A stretch of 64,000 nt of DNA from Streptomyces tanashiensis (GTDB lineage: Bacteria > Actinomycetota > Actinomycetes > Streptomycetales > Streptomycetaceae), in the NCBI RefSeq assembly GCF_014648895.1, contig NZ_BMRZ01000015.1, positions 62,001 through 126,000 on the forward strand, written 5' to 3'. Both the position numbers and the translations under genes were made by a program. The notes beneath the pieces are model-generated. The model was given only the letters and a program-made list of their open reading frames with translations. It did no database searches and had not been told where the DNA came from. Position 1 is the stretch's first letter. Every line of letters starts with the position of its first letter. Shown piece after piece: positions 1-11,076 of this stretch.

Positions 1-171
1 CCAGGCCAGCGGAACCGCCGCGAGCAGCGCCAGGAACGGCACCGTGATGAACAGCAGCAGGGTGATCTGCTCGATCGAACGCTTGCTGTCCCCGCCCAGC
101 GTGGCGGAGGGCAGGGCCGCGGAGTCGTCCGGCGCGGTGGACGCCGTCGTCATCTCGGGGCTCATGGTCAT
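1..171 (-). CDS. Acyl-CoA/fatty acid desaturase, N-terminal part (cut by window edge)
   Basis: Only the first 57 codons are in the window. The peptide opens MTMSPEMTTAST, has a polar stretch ending GGDSKRSIEQ, then a hydrophobic helix ITLLLFITVPFLALLAAVPLAW. This is how actinomycete membrane acyl-CoA desaturases begin, before their His-box region, which lies outside the window. The family introduces a double bond into membrane-bound fatty acyl chains. Start 171 is preceded by AGGGAC at suitable spacing; ATG codons at 165 and 153 are also in frame. The gene diverges from ppc, and two palindromes lie about 57-85 bases upstream of its start. The assignment rests on the N-terminus and the neighbourhood only. 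Confidence 0.7.
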   Translation of the reverse strand, partial: MTMSPEMTTASTAPDDSAALPSATLGGDSKRSIEQITLLLFITVPFLALLAAVPLAW

Positions 172-227
172 GGGTGTCCCTGGTGAGTGAAGGGGAGAGG
201 AAACGCGTCGAAGCGCGAAGTCGTGGC

Positions 228-254
228 TACGCCTCCGTAACCTACGGCGTCGTA
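228..254. promoter_or_regulatory. Twin TACG-N4-CGTA palindromes upstream of desaturase
   Basis: TACGCCTCCGTA (228-239) and TACGGCGTCGTA (243-254) are two inverted repeats of the same form, with centres 15 bases apart. They lie in the 237-base divergent region between the desaturase and ppc, nearer the desaturase. The arrangement suggests a site for a dimeric repressor, possibly TetR type, since desaturase genes are often lipid-responsive. No regulator is encoded in view. Confidence 0.4.
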
Positions 255-408
255 AGTATGGCAGCGCCGTGGCGCGCGGCAAGAGGGCACAAAGAGGGGC
301 CTCCCCGCCGCCCACCATGTGGACACCTATCCTGGGGGCGTCGGACAGCGCGGTCCGCAAGCCTCCAGAACCCTCCAGAGTGCTCGAACACTGCAAGGAG
401 CCGCACCT

Positions 409-3138
<2,730 letters not shown>

Positions 3139-3156
3139 CATCTCTTCCGTACGCAT

Positions 3157-3195
3157 GACAGGGCCCCCGCCGGATTCCCCGGCGGGGGCCCTGTC
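3157..3195. terminator. Bidirectional hairpin terminator after ppc
   Basis: A perfect 17-bp stem (3157-3173 with 3179-3195) and 5-base loop lie between ppc and the convergent LAETG protein gene. There is no long T-run, as is usual for Streptomyces terminators. Confidence 0.85.
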
Positions 3196-3210
3196 GTACT
3201 TCGGGGTACG

Positions 3211-4101
3211 TCAGTTCTGCGCGGCCTTGCGACGGCGGGTCACCAGGACCGCGCCGGCGGCCGCGAGGGCCAGGGCGGCGGCGGCGAGGAGGCCGACCGG
3301 GGCGCTCGAACCGGTCTCGGCGAGGTTGCCCTCGCCCCCGGTCTCCGAACCGCCGGTGGCGGAGCCGCCCGTGGAGGCGGTCTCACCGGTGGTGGAGCCG
3401 CCGGTCGTGGTGGTCCCGCCGGTGCTCGTCCCACCGGTGGCGGAGCCGCCCGTGGAGGTGGCCTCGCCCGTGGTGGAGCCACCGGTCGTGGTCTCACCCG
3501 TGGTGGTCTCGCCCGTGGTGGAGCCGCCGGTGGTCTGCTCGCCGGTGGTGGAGCCACCCGTGGTCTGCTCGCCGGTCGTCGTCCCACCGGTGGTCGAACC
3601 GCCGGTGGTCTGCTCACCGGTGGTCGAACCGCCCGTGGTCTGCTCGCCGGTGCTGCCACCGGTGGTCTGCTCGCCCGTGGTGCCACCCGTGGTGTCGGTG
3701 GCCGGGCAGGTGTGGGACAGGTTGAACCAGCCCTGCTTGATCACACCGTTGACCTCGGCCTCGGCCGACGTCAGCTTGGCGCCCGGGGCGGAACCCACGT
3801 ACGCGTGCTTGGCGTTCGGCGGACCGAACGAGGTGATGACGATCGGCGCGCCGTTGTCGAAGGTCACCGTCAGCTTGGTGAAGTCCACGCCGTTGCCGGG
3901 GATGACGAAGTGCCAGCCGTCCTGGCTGGCCGGAATCGTCTTGCAGTCACCGTCGTGGGACGCCTCCGACGCGGCGATCGGCGTCTGCTGGTGCAGCGGG
4001 TACGTGTGCGTGCCGTCCGACGCGAAGGCGGTCGGCGCCAGGATCACGGAGCCCGCCATGGCCGCGACAAGCGCGGCTGCGGGAATGAGGGAGCGTCGCA
4101 T
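3211..4101 (-). CDS. LAETG-motif sortase-dependent surface protein
   Basis: A 296-residue exported protein. Residues 1-28 form a signal peptide (MRRSLIPAAALVAAMAG, cleavage near AFA). A globular domain of about 130 residues with two Cys follows, then a low-complexity wall-spanning region built from TTGGSTTGEQ-type repeats. The end is the sorting signal: LAETG, a hydrophobic helix, and the basic tail RRRK. LAETG is the variant used by actinomycete class E sortases, so the protein should be covalently attached to the cell wall. The ligand of the N-terminal domain is unknown. Start ATG 4101 is set by the signal peptide; its ribosome site is weak. No sortase gene is nearby. Confidence 0.88.
   Translation of the reverse strand: MRRSLIPAAALVAAMAGSVILAPTAFASDGTHTYPLHQQTPIAASEASHDGDCKTIPASQDGWHFVIPGNGVDFTKLTVTFDNGAPIVITSFGPPNAKHAYVGSAPGAKLTSAEAEVNGVIKQGWFNLSHTCPATDTTGGTTGEQTTGGSTGEQTTGGSTTGEQTTGGSTTGGTTTGEQTTGGSTTGEQTTGGSTTGETTTGETTTGGSTTGEATSTGGSATGGTSTGGTTTTGGSTTGETASTGGSATGGSETGGEGNLAETGSSAPVGLLAAAALALAAAGAVLVTRRRKAAQN
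3340..3700. repeat. Thr/Gly repeat tract encoding wall-spanning stalk
   Basis: Degenerate repeats of about 30 bases encode TTGGSTTGEQ, GGTTTGE and STGGSATGG units. Such tracts are prone to length change between strains. Confidence 0.75.
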
Positions 4102-4204
4102 GTGCAGTCGTCCATCTGTGGAATGAGGATGCCGTGGGAGGTGGCTGGGGCAGCCTATCCATCGCTTTAAGTCAGTCTTAAGCCAGAGGTCCATAACGAT
4201 TGCC

Positions 4205-4246
4205 CCGGGAACCCGGCCGTTCCCGGACGGAACACGGACGGAACAC
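4205..4246. repeat. Small hairpin plus tandem 11-mer
   Basis: CCGGGAAC (4205-4212) pairs with GTTCCCGG (4219-4226) and may end transcription of the minus-strand gene at 4274. It abuts GGACGGAACAC repeated in tandem at 4225-4235 and 4236-4246. Confidence 0.4.
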
Positions 4247-4273
4247 GGACGACGGTCCGGCCGACCGCCCCGC

Positions 4274-4717
4274 TCAGAGCGCGAAGAACGCCGCCACCAG
4301 CACCGCCCCGCCGACCCCCGCCAGCGACCACGCCGTCCGCGGCAGCCGCATCCCGCCACCGACCAGCGGCGCCGCGAGCAACAGCGCCCCGCCCAGCGGG
4401 AGCCACGCGTGCAGCCCACCGCCCCAGCCCGTCCGCACGCCCTCGTCCGTGCCCGGCTTCACCACCACCGGGATCGTCGCGCCCTTCTCCGCCGCGACCG
4501 AGCGCGCGATCGTCAGCGTGCGGCGCGACGAGGACGGATCCTCCGGGACATAACGACCGCTGCACGTCTCGTCCGTGCAGGCGGTCACCGACAGCGTCCC
4601 GTGCTCACGACCCTTCGCGAGCAGAACGTGCTGGGCGGAGTTCCACGAGGCCCAGGCGCCCGCGACGACGAGAAACAGGGCGACCAGGGCCATGGCTGCG
4701 GTACGGACGTGCGTCAT
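4274..4717 (-). CDS. Hypothetical membrane protein with two or three TM segments
   Basis: A 147-residue protein with an N-terminal hydrophobic helix (residues 7-23), an extracytoplasmic loop of about 75 residues containing two Cys (CTDETC), and two hydrophobic segments at the C-terminus. I recognise no family. It lies just downstream of pth on the same strand (gap 40 bases) and may be the last gene of that transcript. The loop Cys pair could form a disulfide outside the cell. Confidence 0.75.
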   Translation of the reverse strand: MTHVRTAAMALVALFLVVAGAWASWNSAQHVLLAKGREHGTLSVTACTDETCSGRYVPEDPSSSRRTLTIARSVAAEKGATIPVVVKPGTDEGVRTGWGGGLHAWLPLGGALLLAAPLVGGGMRLPRTAWSLAGVGGAVLVAAFFAL

Positions 4718-4757
4718 GACCCGCGATCGTACAGTCGTACGTCCCGATCGCCAGGCC

Positions 4758-5354
4758 CTACGAGTTGTACGCCGACTGGGCCCGCTCCAGACCCTCCGCC
4801 ACCAGACACTCCACCGAATCCGCCGCCCGGTCCACGAACCAGTCCAGGTCCTTGCGCTCCGCCGACGAGAAGTCCTTCAGGACGAAGTCCGCCACCTGCA
4901 TCCGGCCCGGCGGACGCCCGATCCCGCACCGCACCCGGTGGTACTCCGCGCCCATCGCCTTCGTCATCGACTTCAGACCGTTGTGCCCGTTGTCGCCGCC
5001 GCCCAGCTTCAGCCGCAGCACCCCGTAGTCGATGTCCAGCTCGTCGTGGACCGCCACGACATGCGCCGTCGGCACCTTGTAGAAGTCGCGCAGCGCCGTC
5101 ACCGGACCGCCCGAGAGATTCATGTACGACATCGGCTTCGCGAGGATCACCCGGCGGTTCTCCGGCCCCGGAGGCCCCATCCGGCCCTCGACGACCTGCG
5201 CCTGGGCCTTCTGCGCCCGCTTGAACGAGCCACGGATCCGCTCCGCGAGCAGGTCCACGACCATGAAGCCGATGTTGTGCCGGTTGGCCGCGTACTCGGG
5301 CCCCGGATTGCCGAGACCGACGATCAGCCAGGGGGCGTTCGCGTCGTCCGTCAT
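4758..5354 (-). CDS. pth: Peptidyl-tRNA hydrolase
   Basis: Cleaves the ester bond of peptidyl-tRNAs released from stalled ribosomes and recycles the tRNA. The 198-residue protein shows the family core: LIVGLGNPGPEYAANRHNIGF near the N-terminus with the catalytic His (RHNIG), KPMSYMNLSG, the Asp motif VHDELD, and GGGDNGHNGLKS. Start ATG 5354 has GAGGAG upstream; the open frame to 5390 adds only a short unrelated extension. It follows rplY in the same direction, a frequent actinobacterial pairing, with an intervening hairpin that may adjust the ratio. Confidence 0.97.
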   Translation of the reverse strand: MTDDANAPWLIVGLGNPGPEYAANRHNIGFMVVDLLAERIRGSFKRAQKAQAQVVEGRMGPPGPENRRVILAKPMSYMNLSGGPVTALRDFYKVPTAHVVAVHDELDIDYGVLRLKLGGGDNGHNGLKSMTKAMGAEYHRVRCGIGRPPGRMQVADFVLKDFSSAERKDLDWFVDRAADSVECLVAEGLERAQSAYNS

Positions 5355-5395
5355 GTGCGCAGCTCTCCTCGTATCCGCGTATCCGTACAAGAGAA

Positions 5396-5430
5396 ACGGG
5401 GTGACGGGCCCGTACGGCCCATCACCCCGT
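5396..5430 (-). terminator. Hairpin between rplY and pth
   Basis: A 15-bp stem (5396-5410 with 5416-5430) with one mismatch and a 5-base loop lies just after the rplY stop. It probably gives partial termination before pth. Confidence 0.65.
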
Positions 5431-5452
5431 CACGTCAGGCAGAGCCTACGGC

Positions 5453-6040
5453 TCAGGCCTCGGCACCCTCGGTGGCCGCGGCCTCGGCGGCCGGCTCCTC
5501 GGCCTGCGCGGCCAGGACCTGGAGGACGACGGCGTCGGCGTCGGTCACCAGGGTCGCACCCTTCGGGAGGGTGATGTCCTTCGCGAGGACGGAGGCACCG
5601 GCCTCCAGGCCCTCGACGGAGACCGTGACGGCCTCGGGGAGGTGGGTGGCCTCGGCCTCGACGGAGAGCGTGCCGAGCACGTGCTCCAGCAGGTTGCCGC
5701 CGGCGGCGAGCTCACCCTCGGCCTGGACCGGGATCTCGACCGTGACCTTCTCGCCGCGCTTCACGAGAAGCAGGTCGACGTGGATCAGGAAGCCCTTGAT
5801 GGCGTCACGCTGGACGGCCTTCGGGATCGCCAGCTCGTTCTTGCCGTCGATGTCCAGGGAGAGCAGGACGTTCGGCGTACGGAGCGCGAGGCCGAGCTCG
5901 TGGGCCGGGAGGGTGATGTGGGCCGGCTCCGAGCCGTGGCCGTAGACGACCGCGGGAACCTGGGAGTCACGGCGGATGGCACGGGCGGCGCCCTTGCCGA
6001 ACTCGGTACGGACGGCAGCGGCGAGCTTGACCTCGGACAT
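5453..6040 (-). CDS. rplY: 50S ribosomal protein L25/general stress protein Ctc
   Basis: Binds 5S rRNA in the large ribosomal subunit. At 195 residues it is the long CTC form: an N-terminal L25 domain (about 1-95, including VPAVVYGHG) followed by the beta-rich TL5 C-terminal domain (about 100-180) and an acidic Ala/Glu tail. ATG 6040 has AGGAG 6 bases upstream. It lies between prs and pth, each separated by a hairpin, so it can be transcribed from its own promoter in 6041-6230. Confidence 0.96.
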   Translation of the reverse strand: MSEVKLAAAVRTEFGKGAARAIRRDSQVPAVVYGHGSEPAHITLPAHELGLALRTPNVLLSLDIDGKNELAIPKAVQRDAIKGFLIHVDLLLVKRGEKVTVEIPVQAEGELAAGGNLLEHVLGTLSVEAEATHLPEAVTVSVEGLEAGASVLAKDITLPKGATLVTDADAVVLQVLAAQAEEPAAEAAATEGAEA

Positions 6041-6230
6041 GGTGCACTCCTCGTAGAAGGTGACGAACAGACGTGGTCACCCGGCCACGACTGGCGATGG
6101 CCTGCTACGAAGAGCGCGTCGATAACGGACCGCCGTGACCCTTACGGGTACGGCCTCCCTCGCCGAGCAACTACGGCAGTCTACCCGCCGCCCCCGACGC
6201 GCCCAAATGGATCAGCTCCCGGACAGACGG

Positions 6231-6262
6231 AAGGGCCCTCCCCCGGTGGGGGAAGGGCCCTC
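6231..6262 (-). terminator. Hairpin downstream of prs
   Basis: AGGGCCCTCCCCC pairs with GGGGGAAGGGCCCT around a 3-base loop, with one bulge. It lies between the prs stop and rplY. Confidence 0.75.
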
Positions 6263-6283
6263 CTCGGTCACTGCCTACGGGGC

Positions 6284-7258
6284 TCAGTGCTCCTCGAAGA
6301 GGCTCGTCACCGAACCGTCCTCGAACACCTCGCGCACCGCGCGCGCGATCGTCGGCGCGATCGACAGCACCGTGATCTTGTCCAGCTCCAGCGCACCCGG
6401 CACCGGCAGCGTGTCCGTGAACACGAACTCGCTCACCTTGGAGTTCTTCAGGCGGTCCGCGGCCGGACCCGACAGGATGCCGTGCGTGGCCGTCACGATG
6501 ACGTCCTCCGCGCCGTGCGCGAACAGGGCGTCCGCGGCGGCGCAGATCGTGCCGCCCGTGTCCACCATGTCGTCGACGAGGACACAGACGCGGCCCTTCA
6601 CGTCACCCACGACCTCGTGCACGGTGACCTGGTTGGCGACGTCCTTGTCACGACGCTTGTGCACGATCGCCAGCGGCGCGTCCAGACGGTCGCACCAGCG
6701 GTCGGCGACCCGCACGCGGCCCGCGTCCGGGGACACGATCGTCAGCTTGGCGCGGTCGACCTTCGCACCCACGTAGTCCGCCAGGACCGGAAGGGCCGAC
6801 AGGTGGTCCACCGGACCGTCGAAGAAGCCCTGGATCTGGTCCGTGTGCAGGTCCACGGTCAGGATCCGGTCCGCGCCCGCCGTCTTCAGCAGGTCCGCCA
6901 CCAGACGCGCCGAGATCGGCTCACGGCCGCGGTGCTTCTTGTCCTGACGGGCGTAGCCGTACGACGGGATGATCACGGTGATGCTCCGGGCCGAGGCCCG
7001 CTTCAGAGCATCGATCATGATCAGCTGTTCCATGATCCACTTGTTGATCGGAGCCGTGTGGCTCTGGATCAGGAAGCAGTCCGCGCCGCGCGCCGACTCC
7101 TGGAAGCGGACGTAGATCTCACCGTTGGCGAAGTCGAACGCCTTGGTGGGAACGAGACCGACGCCCAGCTGGTGCGCGACCTCCTCGGCCAGCTCGGGGT
7201 GGGCGCGGCCGGAGAAGAGCATCAGCTTCTTCTCGCCGGTCGTCTTGATCCCGGTCAC
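6284..7258 (-). CDS. prs: Ribose-phosphate pyrophosphokinase
   Basis: Makes PRPP from ribose 5-phosphate and ATP for purine, pyrimidine, His and Trp synthesis. The 324-residue chain carries DFANGEIYVRFQES, the ATP-binding region YGYARQDKKHRGREPISARL, the metal site DLHTDQIQGFFD, the catalytic flexible loop with HKRRD, and the PRPP-binding motif VLVDDMVDTGGT. GTG 7258 is preceded by GAGGAG (7267-7272) at 8 bases. It lies 121 bases downstream of glmU, so the two may share a transcript that supplies nucleotide and cell-wall precursors. Confidence 0.98.
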   Translation of the reverse strand: MTGIKTTGEKKLMLFSGRAHPELAEEVAHQLGVGLVPTKAFDFANGEIYVRFQESARGADCFLIQSHTAPINKWIMEQLIMIDALKRASARSITVIIPSYGYARQDKKHRGREPISARLVADLLKTAGADRILTVDLHTDQIQGFFDGPVDHLSALPVLADYVGAKVDRAKLTIVSPDAGRVRVADRWCDRLDAPLAIVHKRRDKDVANQVTVHEVVGDVKGRVCVLVDDMVDTGGTICAAADALFAHGAEDVIVTATHGILSGPAADRLKNSKVSEFVFTDTLPVPGALELDKITVLSIAPTIARAVREVFEDGSVTSLFEEH

Positions 7259-7379
7259 AGCACTGTCTCCTCAGACGTGTTCTCTGGCCGCGATCCCGCG
7301 CCTGTCGAGCGCATGTGCGTGCCAGCCGAATTTGTGTGCACGTATCACGGTACGCCGAGTTCGACGTACCCGTTTCCGG

Positions 7380-8825
7380 TCAGCTTTCGCCGGCGGACTC
7401 CTCAGAGGAGGCCTGAGCGGCCTGCGCGGCAGCACTGCCGGGCCGCTTCCGGGCCACCCAACCCTCGATATTCCGCTGCTGGCCCCGGGCCACGGCGAGC
7501 GAACCGGCCGGCACGTCCTTCGTGATCACGGACCCCGCGGCGGTGTAGGCCCCGTCCCCGATGGTGATGGGAGCCACAAACATGTTGTCCGAACCCGTAC
7601 GGCAGTGGGAGCCGATCGTGGTGTGGTGCTTCGCCTCGCCGTCGTAGTTCACGAAGACGCTCGCGGCGCCGATGTTCGTGTACTCGCCGATCGTCGCGTC
7701 ACCCACGTACGACAGATGGGGGACCTTCGTGCCCTCGCCCACCGTCGCGTTCTTCATCTCGACGTACGTACCGGCCTTCGCCTTCTTGCCGAGGTTCGTC
7801 CCCGGACGGAGGTACGCGAAGGGACCCACGGAGGCGCTCTCGCCGATGACGGCGGAGAAGGCGACCGTGTTGTCCACCCGGGCGCCCTTGCCCACGGTGA
7901 CGTCCGTCAGGCGCGTGTTCGGGCCCACCACGGCGTCCTCGCCGATGTGCGTGGCACCGTGCAGCTGCGTCCCCGGCAGGATCACCGCGTCGGCCTCGAA
8001 GGTCACGGTCACGTCCACGAGCACGGACGCGGGGTCCACGACGGTGACACCGGCCATCATGGCCCGCTCCAGGAGCCGCCGGTTCAGCAGGCCGCGGGCC
8101 TCGGCGAGCTGCACCCGGTTGTTGATCCCGAGGATCTCGCGGTGGTCGCCCGCGAGCGACGCCCCGACCCGGTGCCCGGCCTCGCGCAGGATCGACAGCA
8201 CGTCGGTGAGGTACTCCTCGCCCTGGCTGTTGTCCGTACGCACCTGCGTCAGCGCCTCGGCGAGCAGCTTCCCGTCGAACGCGAACACACCGGAGTTGAT
8301 CTCCCGGATCGCGAGCTGCGCGGCGGACGCGTCCTTGTGCTCGACGATCTCGGTCACGGCGCCGGAGCCGTCCCGGACGATCCGCCCGTACCCGGTGGAG
8401 TCCGGGACCTCGGCGGTCAGCACGGTCACGGCGTTGCCGTCGGCCGCGTGGGTGTCCGCGAGCGCGCGGAGCGTCTCACCGGACAGCAGCGGAGTGTCGC
8501 CGCACACGACCACGACGGTCCCCTCGGGCGCCTGGCCGAGCTCCTCCAGGGCCATCCGCACGGCGTGCCCGGTGCCGTTCTGCTCCTCCTGGACGGCGGT
8601 CCGGGTCCCGGCGTAGTGCTCGCCGAGATGCCCCTTGACCTGCTCCCGGGCGTGCCCGACGACCACGACGAGGTGCTCGGGCTCCAGCTCGCGGGCGGCG
8701 GACACGACATGCCCGACGAGCGAGCGTCCGGCGATCTCGTGCAGGACCTTGGGGGTCTTCGACTTCATGCGGGTGCCCTCACCCGCTGCGAGGACGACGA
8801 CGGCTGCCGGGCGGTTGGCGCTCAC
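7380..8825 (-). CDS. glmU: Bifunctional UDP-GlcNAc pyrophosphorylase/GlcN-1-P acetyltransferase
   Basis: Catalyses the last two steps to UDP-GlcNAc, the precursor of peptidoglycan. The N-terminal half is a nucleotidyltransferase with LAAGEGTRMKSKTPKVLHE. The C-terminal half is a left-handed beta-helix of hexapeptide repeats ending in the acetyltransferase region (FVNYDGEAKHHT, with the usual His and Asn/Tyr residues). The length of 481 is normal. I chose GTG 8825 (peptide VSANRPAAVVVLAAG) because the open frame upstream runs through the tRNA gene. The tail is Ala/Ser-rich, as in other streptomycetes. Confidence 0.98.
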   Translation of the reverse strand: MSANRPAAVVVLAAGEGTRMKSKTPKVLHEIAGRSLVGHVVSAARELEPEHLVVVVGHAREQVKGHLGEHYAGTRTAVQEEQNGTGHAVRMALEELGQAPEGTVVVVCGDTPLLSGETLRALADTHAADGNAVTVLTAEVPDSTGYGRIVRDGSGAVTEIVEHKDASAAQLAIREINSGVFAFDGKLLAEALTQVRTDNSQGEEYLTDVLSILREAGHRVGASLAGDHREILGINNRVQLAEARGLLNRRLLERAMMAGVTVVDPASVLVDVTVTFEADAVILPGTQLHGATHIGEDAVVGPNTRLTDVTVGKGARVDNTVAFSAVIGESASVGPFAYLRPGTNLGKKAKAGTYVEMKNATVGEGTKVPHLSYVGDATIGEYTNIGAASVFVNYDGEAKHHTTIGSHCRTGSDNMFVAPITIGDGAYTAAGSVITKDVPAGSLAVARGQQRNIEGWVARKRPGSAAAQAAQASSEESAGES

Positions 8826-8894
8826 AGGAATGCCCTTCGGCTTTGGGTGGTGGACCCACGAAGGATACCGGGGGGCAAGCGGGCGGACATGAGT

Positions 8895-8925
8895 GCGGGT
8901 CCTGACCTGGACGGTCAGGACCCGC
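8895..8925 (-). terminator. Terminator downstream of tRNA-Gln
   Basis: A perfect 13-bp stem (8895-8907 with 8913-8925) with a 5-base loop lies a few bases past the tRNA 3' end and before glmU. Confidence 0.8.
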
Positions 8926-8931
8926 GTCGCG

Positions 8932-9006
8932 TGGCTCCCCTGCCAGGACTCGAACCCGGACATAGGACTCCAAAGGTCCCAGTGCTGCCGATTACACCAC
9001 AGGGGA
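8932..9006 (-). tRNA. tRNA-Gln (anticodon UUG)
   Basis: Folds as a full cloverleaf on the minus strand. The acceptor stem TCCCCTG pairs with CAGGGGA, and the D arm is a GTG/CAC stem. The anticodon stem GGGAC/GTCCT encloses the loop CTTTGGA, giving anticodon TTG. The T arm CCGGG-TTCGAGT-CCTGG follows. CCA is encoded at 8932-8934. It is single, not part of a tRNA cluster. Confidence 0.95.
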
Positions 9007-9257
9007 TGGTGTATGCCTCAAAGCGGACAAATCGCTAGTCCGTCGATCTGGCGGCCTCCACTATGCCGTACCAAGACCCTTTGATGCGACGGTACAGGCG
9101 GGAGCTCGCGGCCACCCGGAGGCTGTCGCGATCGGTTGTCGCGCGAGCCCCATCGTCCGGAATGCGGACGTCCGGATCGAATATGCGGTCGATTCAACAG
9201 TTCGAGGGACGCGTTTATCCAGCATTGACGTGGGGGCCCACCCGTAGGGTGGTGGGT

Positions 9258-10589
9258 ATGACCACAACGGGGGCGGACCGGGACGCCGAGGGCGTCGGGA
9301 CTTGGTGGTGGTGGGGGAGACGGCGGAGCGCCGTCCTGGACATCGGGCTCGCGCTCGTCTCCGCGCTGGAGTGCGCGGTCGAGGGCATCGGCTTCGCCGA
9401 CAAGGCTTCGCTGCCCGTGCCCGTGGGGGTGCTGTTCGGGCTGATCGTCGGGTCCACCCTGCTGTTCCGGCGCCGGTGGCCCATCGCCGTCGTCCTCGTG
9501 TCGATCGCCGTCGCGCCCGCCGAGATGGGCTTCCTGATGGGGATCGTCGGGCTGTACTCGCTCGCCGCCTCCGACGTGCCCCGGCGGATCACCGCCGTCC
9601 TCGCCGGCATGTCGACGCTCGCCGTGTTCGTGGTGACCGTGGTGCAGATGCGGCAGGACGTCGCCCAGGTCGACGAGGGCCCGCCGGACATCGACCCGAG
9701 CGGCTGGTACGTGCCGAGCGTCGCGCTCTTCATGACGCTCGGGCTCAACGCGCCGCCGGTGCTCTTCGGCCTCTACATAGGGGCGCGCCGCCGGCTCATG
9801 GAGAGCCTGCGGGAGCGCGCGGACTCGCTGGAGCAGGAGCTGTCGCTGCTCGCGGACCGGGCCGAGCAGCGGGCGCAGTGGGCGCGGCAGGAGGAGCGGA
9901 CGCGGATCGCGCGGGAGATGCACGACGTGGTGGCGCACCGGGTGTCGTTGATGGTGGTGCACGCGGCGGCGCTGCAGGCGGTGGCGTTGAAGGATCCGCA
10001 GAAGGCGGTGAAGAACGCGGCGCTGGTCGGGGACATGGGCCGGCAGGCGTTGACGGAGTTGCGGGAGATGCTGGGGGTGCTGCGGGAGGAGAGGGTTCCC
10101 GCGGCTCCGTCGGTGGTGCCGCTGGCCGCGGTGGGGCGGGCGGCGGCGGCCGCGGCGGAGGCGGCGGCGGAGGACGGGCCGTGCCTGGACGCCGTGGAGG
10201 CGTTGTGTGAGCAGTCGCGGCTGGCGGGGGCGGTCGTGGAGCTCGTGGTGATCGGGGAGGCGCGTCCGTATGCCCCGGAGGTGGAGCGGACGGCGTACCG
10301 GGTGGTGCAGGAGGCGTTGACGAACGTCCACAAGCACGCGGCGGGTGCGGAGGTCGTGGTGCGGCTCGCGCATCGGGGTGGCGAGGTCGCGATGCAGGTG
10401 GAGAACGGTCCTTCGGACGCGGCGGTGGCGGATGTCGGGCTGCCGAGCGGTGGGAACGGGCTGGTGGGGATGCGGGAGCGGGTGCTGCGGCTCGGGGGTG
10501 TGTTCGTGTCGGGGCCGACCGACCCGGGTGGTTTCAAGGTGTCGGCGGTGCTGCCGACGGGTGAGTGGCCGGTCCTCAGCCGGCCGTGA
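9258..10589 (+). CDS. Orphan sensor histidine kinase, HisKA_3/NarL type
   Basis: A 443-residue sensor kinase. The N-terminal half (about residues 20-180) has four or five hydrophobic membrane segments. A coiled linker leads to the HisKA_3 dimerisation domain with phospho-acceptor His in REMHDVVAHRVS. The C-terminus has the ATPase N-box EALTNVHKHA and G-box GNGLVGMRERV. Such kinases normally pair with LuxR-type response regulators, but none is adjacent. ATG 9258 is chosen because the membrane domain starts soon after and the upstream frame is non-conserved-looking. Its 3' end overlaps the convergent SUKH-3 gene by 14 bases. Confidence 0.9.
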   Translation: MTTTGADRDAEGVGTWWWWGRRRSAVLDIGLALVSALECAVEGIGFADKASLPVPVGVLFGLIVGSTLLFRRRWPIAVVLVSIAVAPAEMGFLMGIVGLYSLAASDVPRRITAVLAGMSTLAVFVVTVVQMRQDVAQVDEGPPDIDPSGWYVPSVALFMTLGLNAPPVLFGLYIGARRRLMESLRERADSLEQELSLLADRAEQRAQWARQEERTRIAREMHDVVAHRVSLMVVHAAALQAVALKDPQKAVKNAALVGDMGRQALTELREMLGVLREERVPAAPSVVPLAAVGRAAAAAAEAAAEDGPCLDAVEALCEQSRLAGAVVELVVIGEARPYAPEVERTAYRVVQEALTNVHKHAAGAEVVVRLAHRGGEVAMQVENGPSDAAVADVGLPSGGNGLVGMRERVLRLGGVFVSGPTDPGGFKVSAVLPTGEWPVLSRP

Positions 10590-11067
10590 GGCGGGTCGGC
10601 TGGGCTCCGGTGATGAGGGTGGAGAGGGCGGCGTCGATGTCCTTGCCGAGGTACCAGTCGCCGGCGTGGTCGAGGCTGTAGACGCGGCCTTCGGCGTCCA
10701 TGGCGAGGACGGCCTGGTGTTCGCCTTCCTCTCCGAGGGGGGCGAGCTCGGTCTCCAGGGCGCGGCCGAGGTCGGCGAGGGTGCGGGAGAGGTGCAGTCC
10801 GGCGAGCGGGTCGAAGCGGACGGCGGCGGGCGCTATCTGCCGCCCGTGGCCGGGCGCGGTGATCCGCAGGCCGCCGAATTCGGCCCAGGCCTCGACGGCG
10901 GCGGGGAAGACGCTGTGCCGGTGTCCGGCGGGGGAGACGTGGGCGCGCAGGGTGTCGGCCCACTCTTCGGCGAGCTTGATGTCCCAGCGGCCGGGCTGCC
11001 AGCCGGCCTCGCGGAGGGCGGCGTCGACGTTGACCGGGAAGCGTGTGGTGCTGAGGTGGTCGGGCAT
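10576..11067 (-). CDS. SUKH-3 domain protein, putative immunity protein
   Basis: A 163-residue cytosolic protein read as a SUKH-3 family member: RFPVNVDAALREAGWQPGR at the start, AWAEFGGLRI in the middle, and SLDHAGDWYLGKDIDAAL at the end. SUKH proteins of bacterial polymorphic toxin systems bind and neutralise nuclease or deaminase toxins. Its gene starts 10 bases after the stop of the YwqJ-type deaminase, in toxin-then-immunity order, so it is the likely antidote. It overlaps the kinase gene tail-to-tail. Specificity is inferred from position only. Confidence 0.85.
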   Translation of the reverse strand: MPDHLSTTRFPVNVDAALREAGWQPGRWDIKLAEEWADTLRAHVSPAGHRHSVFPAAVEAWAEFGGLRITAPGHGRQIAPAAVRFDPLAGLHLSRTLADLGRALETELAPLGEEGEHQAVLAMDAEGRVYSLDHAGDWYLGKDIDAALSTLITGAQPTRLTAG

Positions 11068-11076
11068 GGGGTGCGG

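Noticed and set aside
8932..9006. tRNA-Gln as an integration site for a mobile element covering 9258-15548
   Set aside because: I found no repeated tRNA 3' end, integrase or excisionase downstream.
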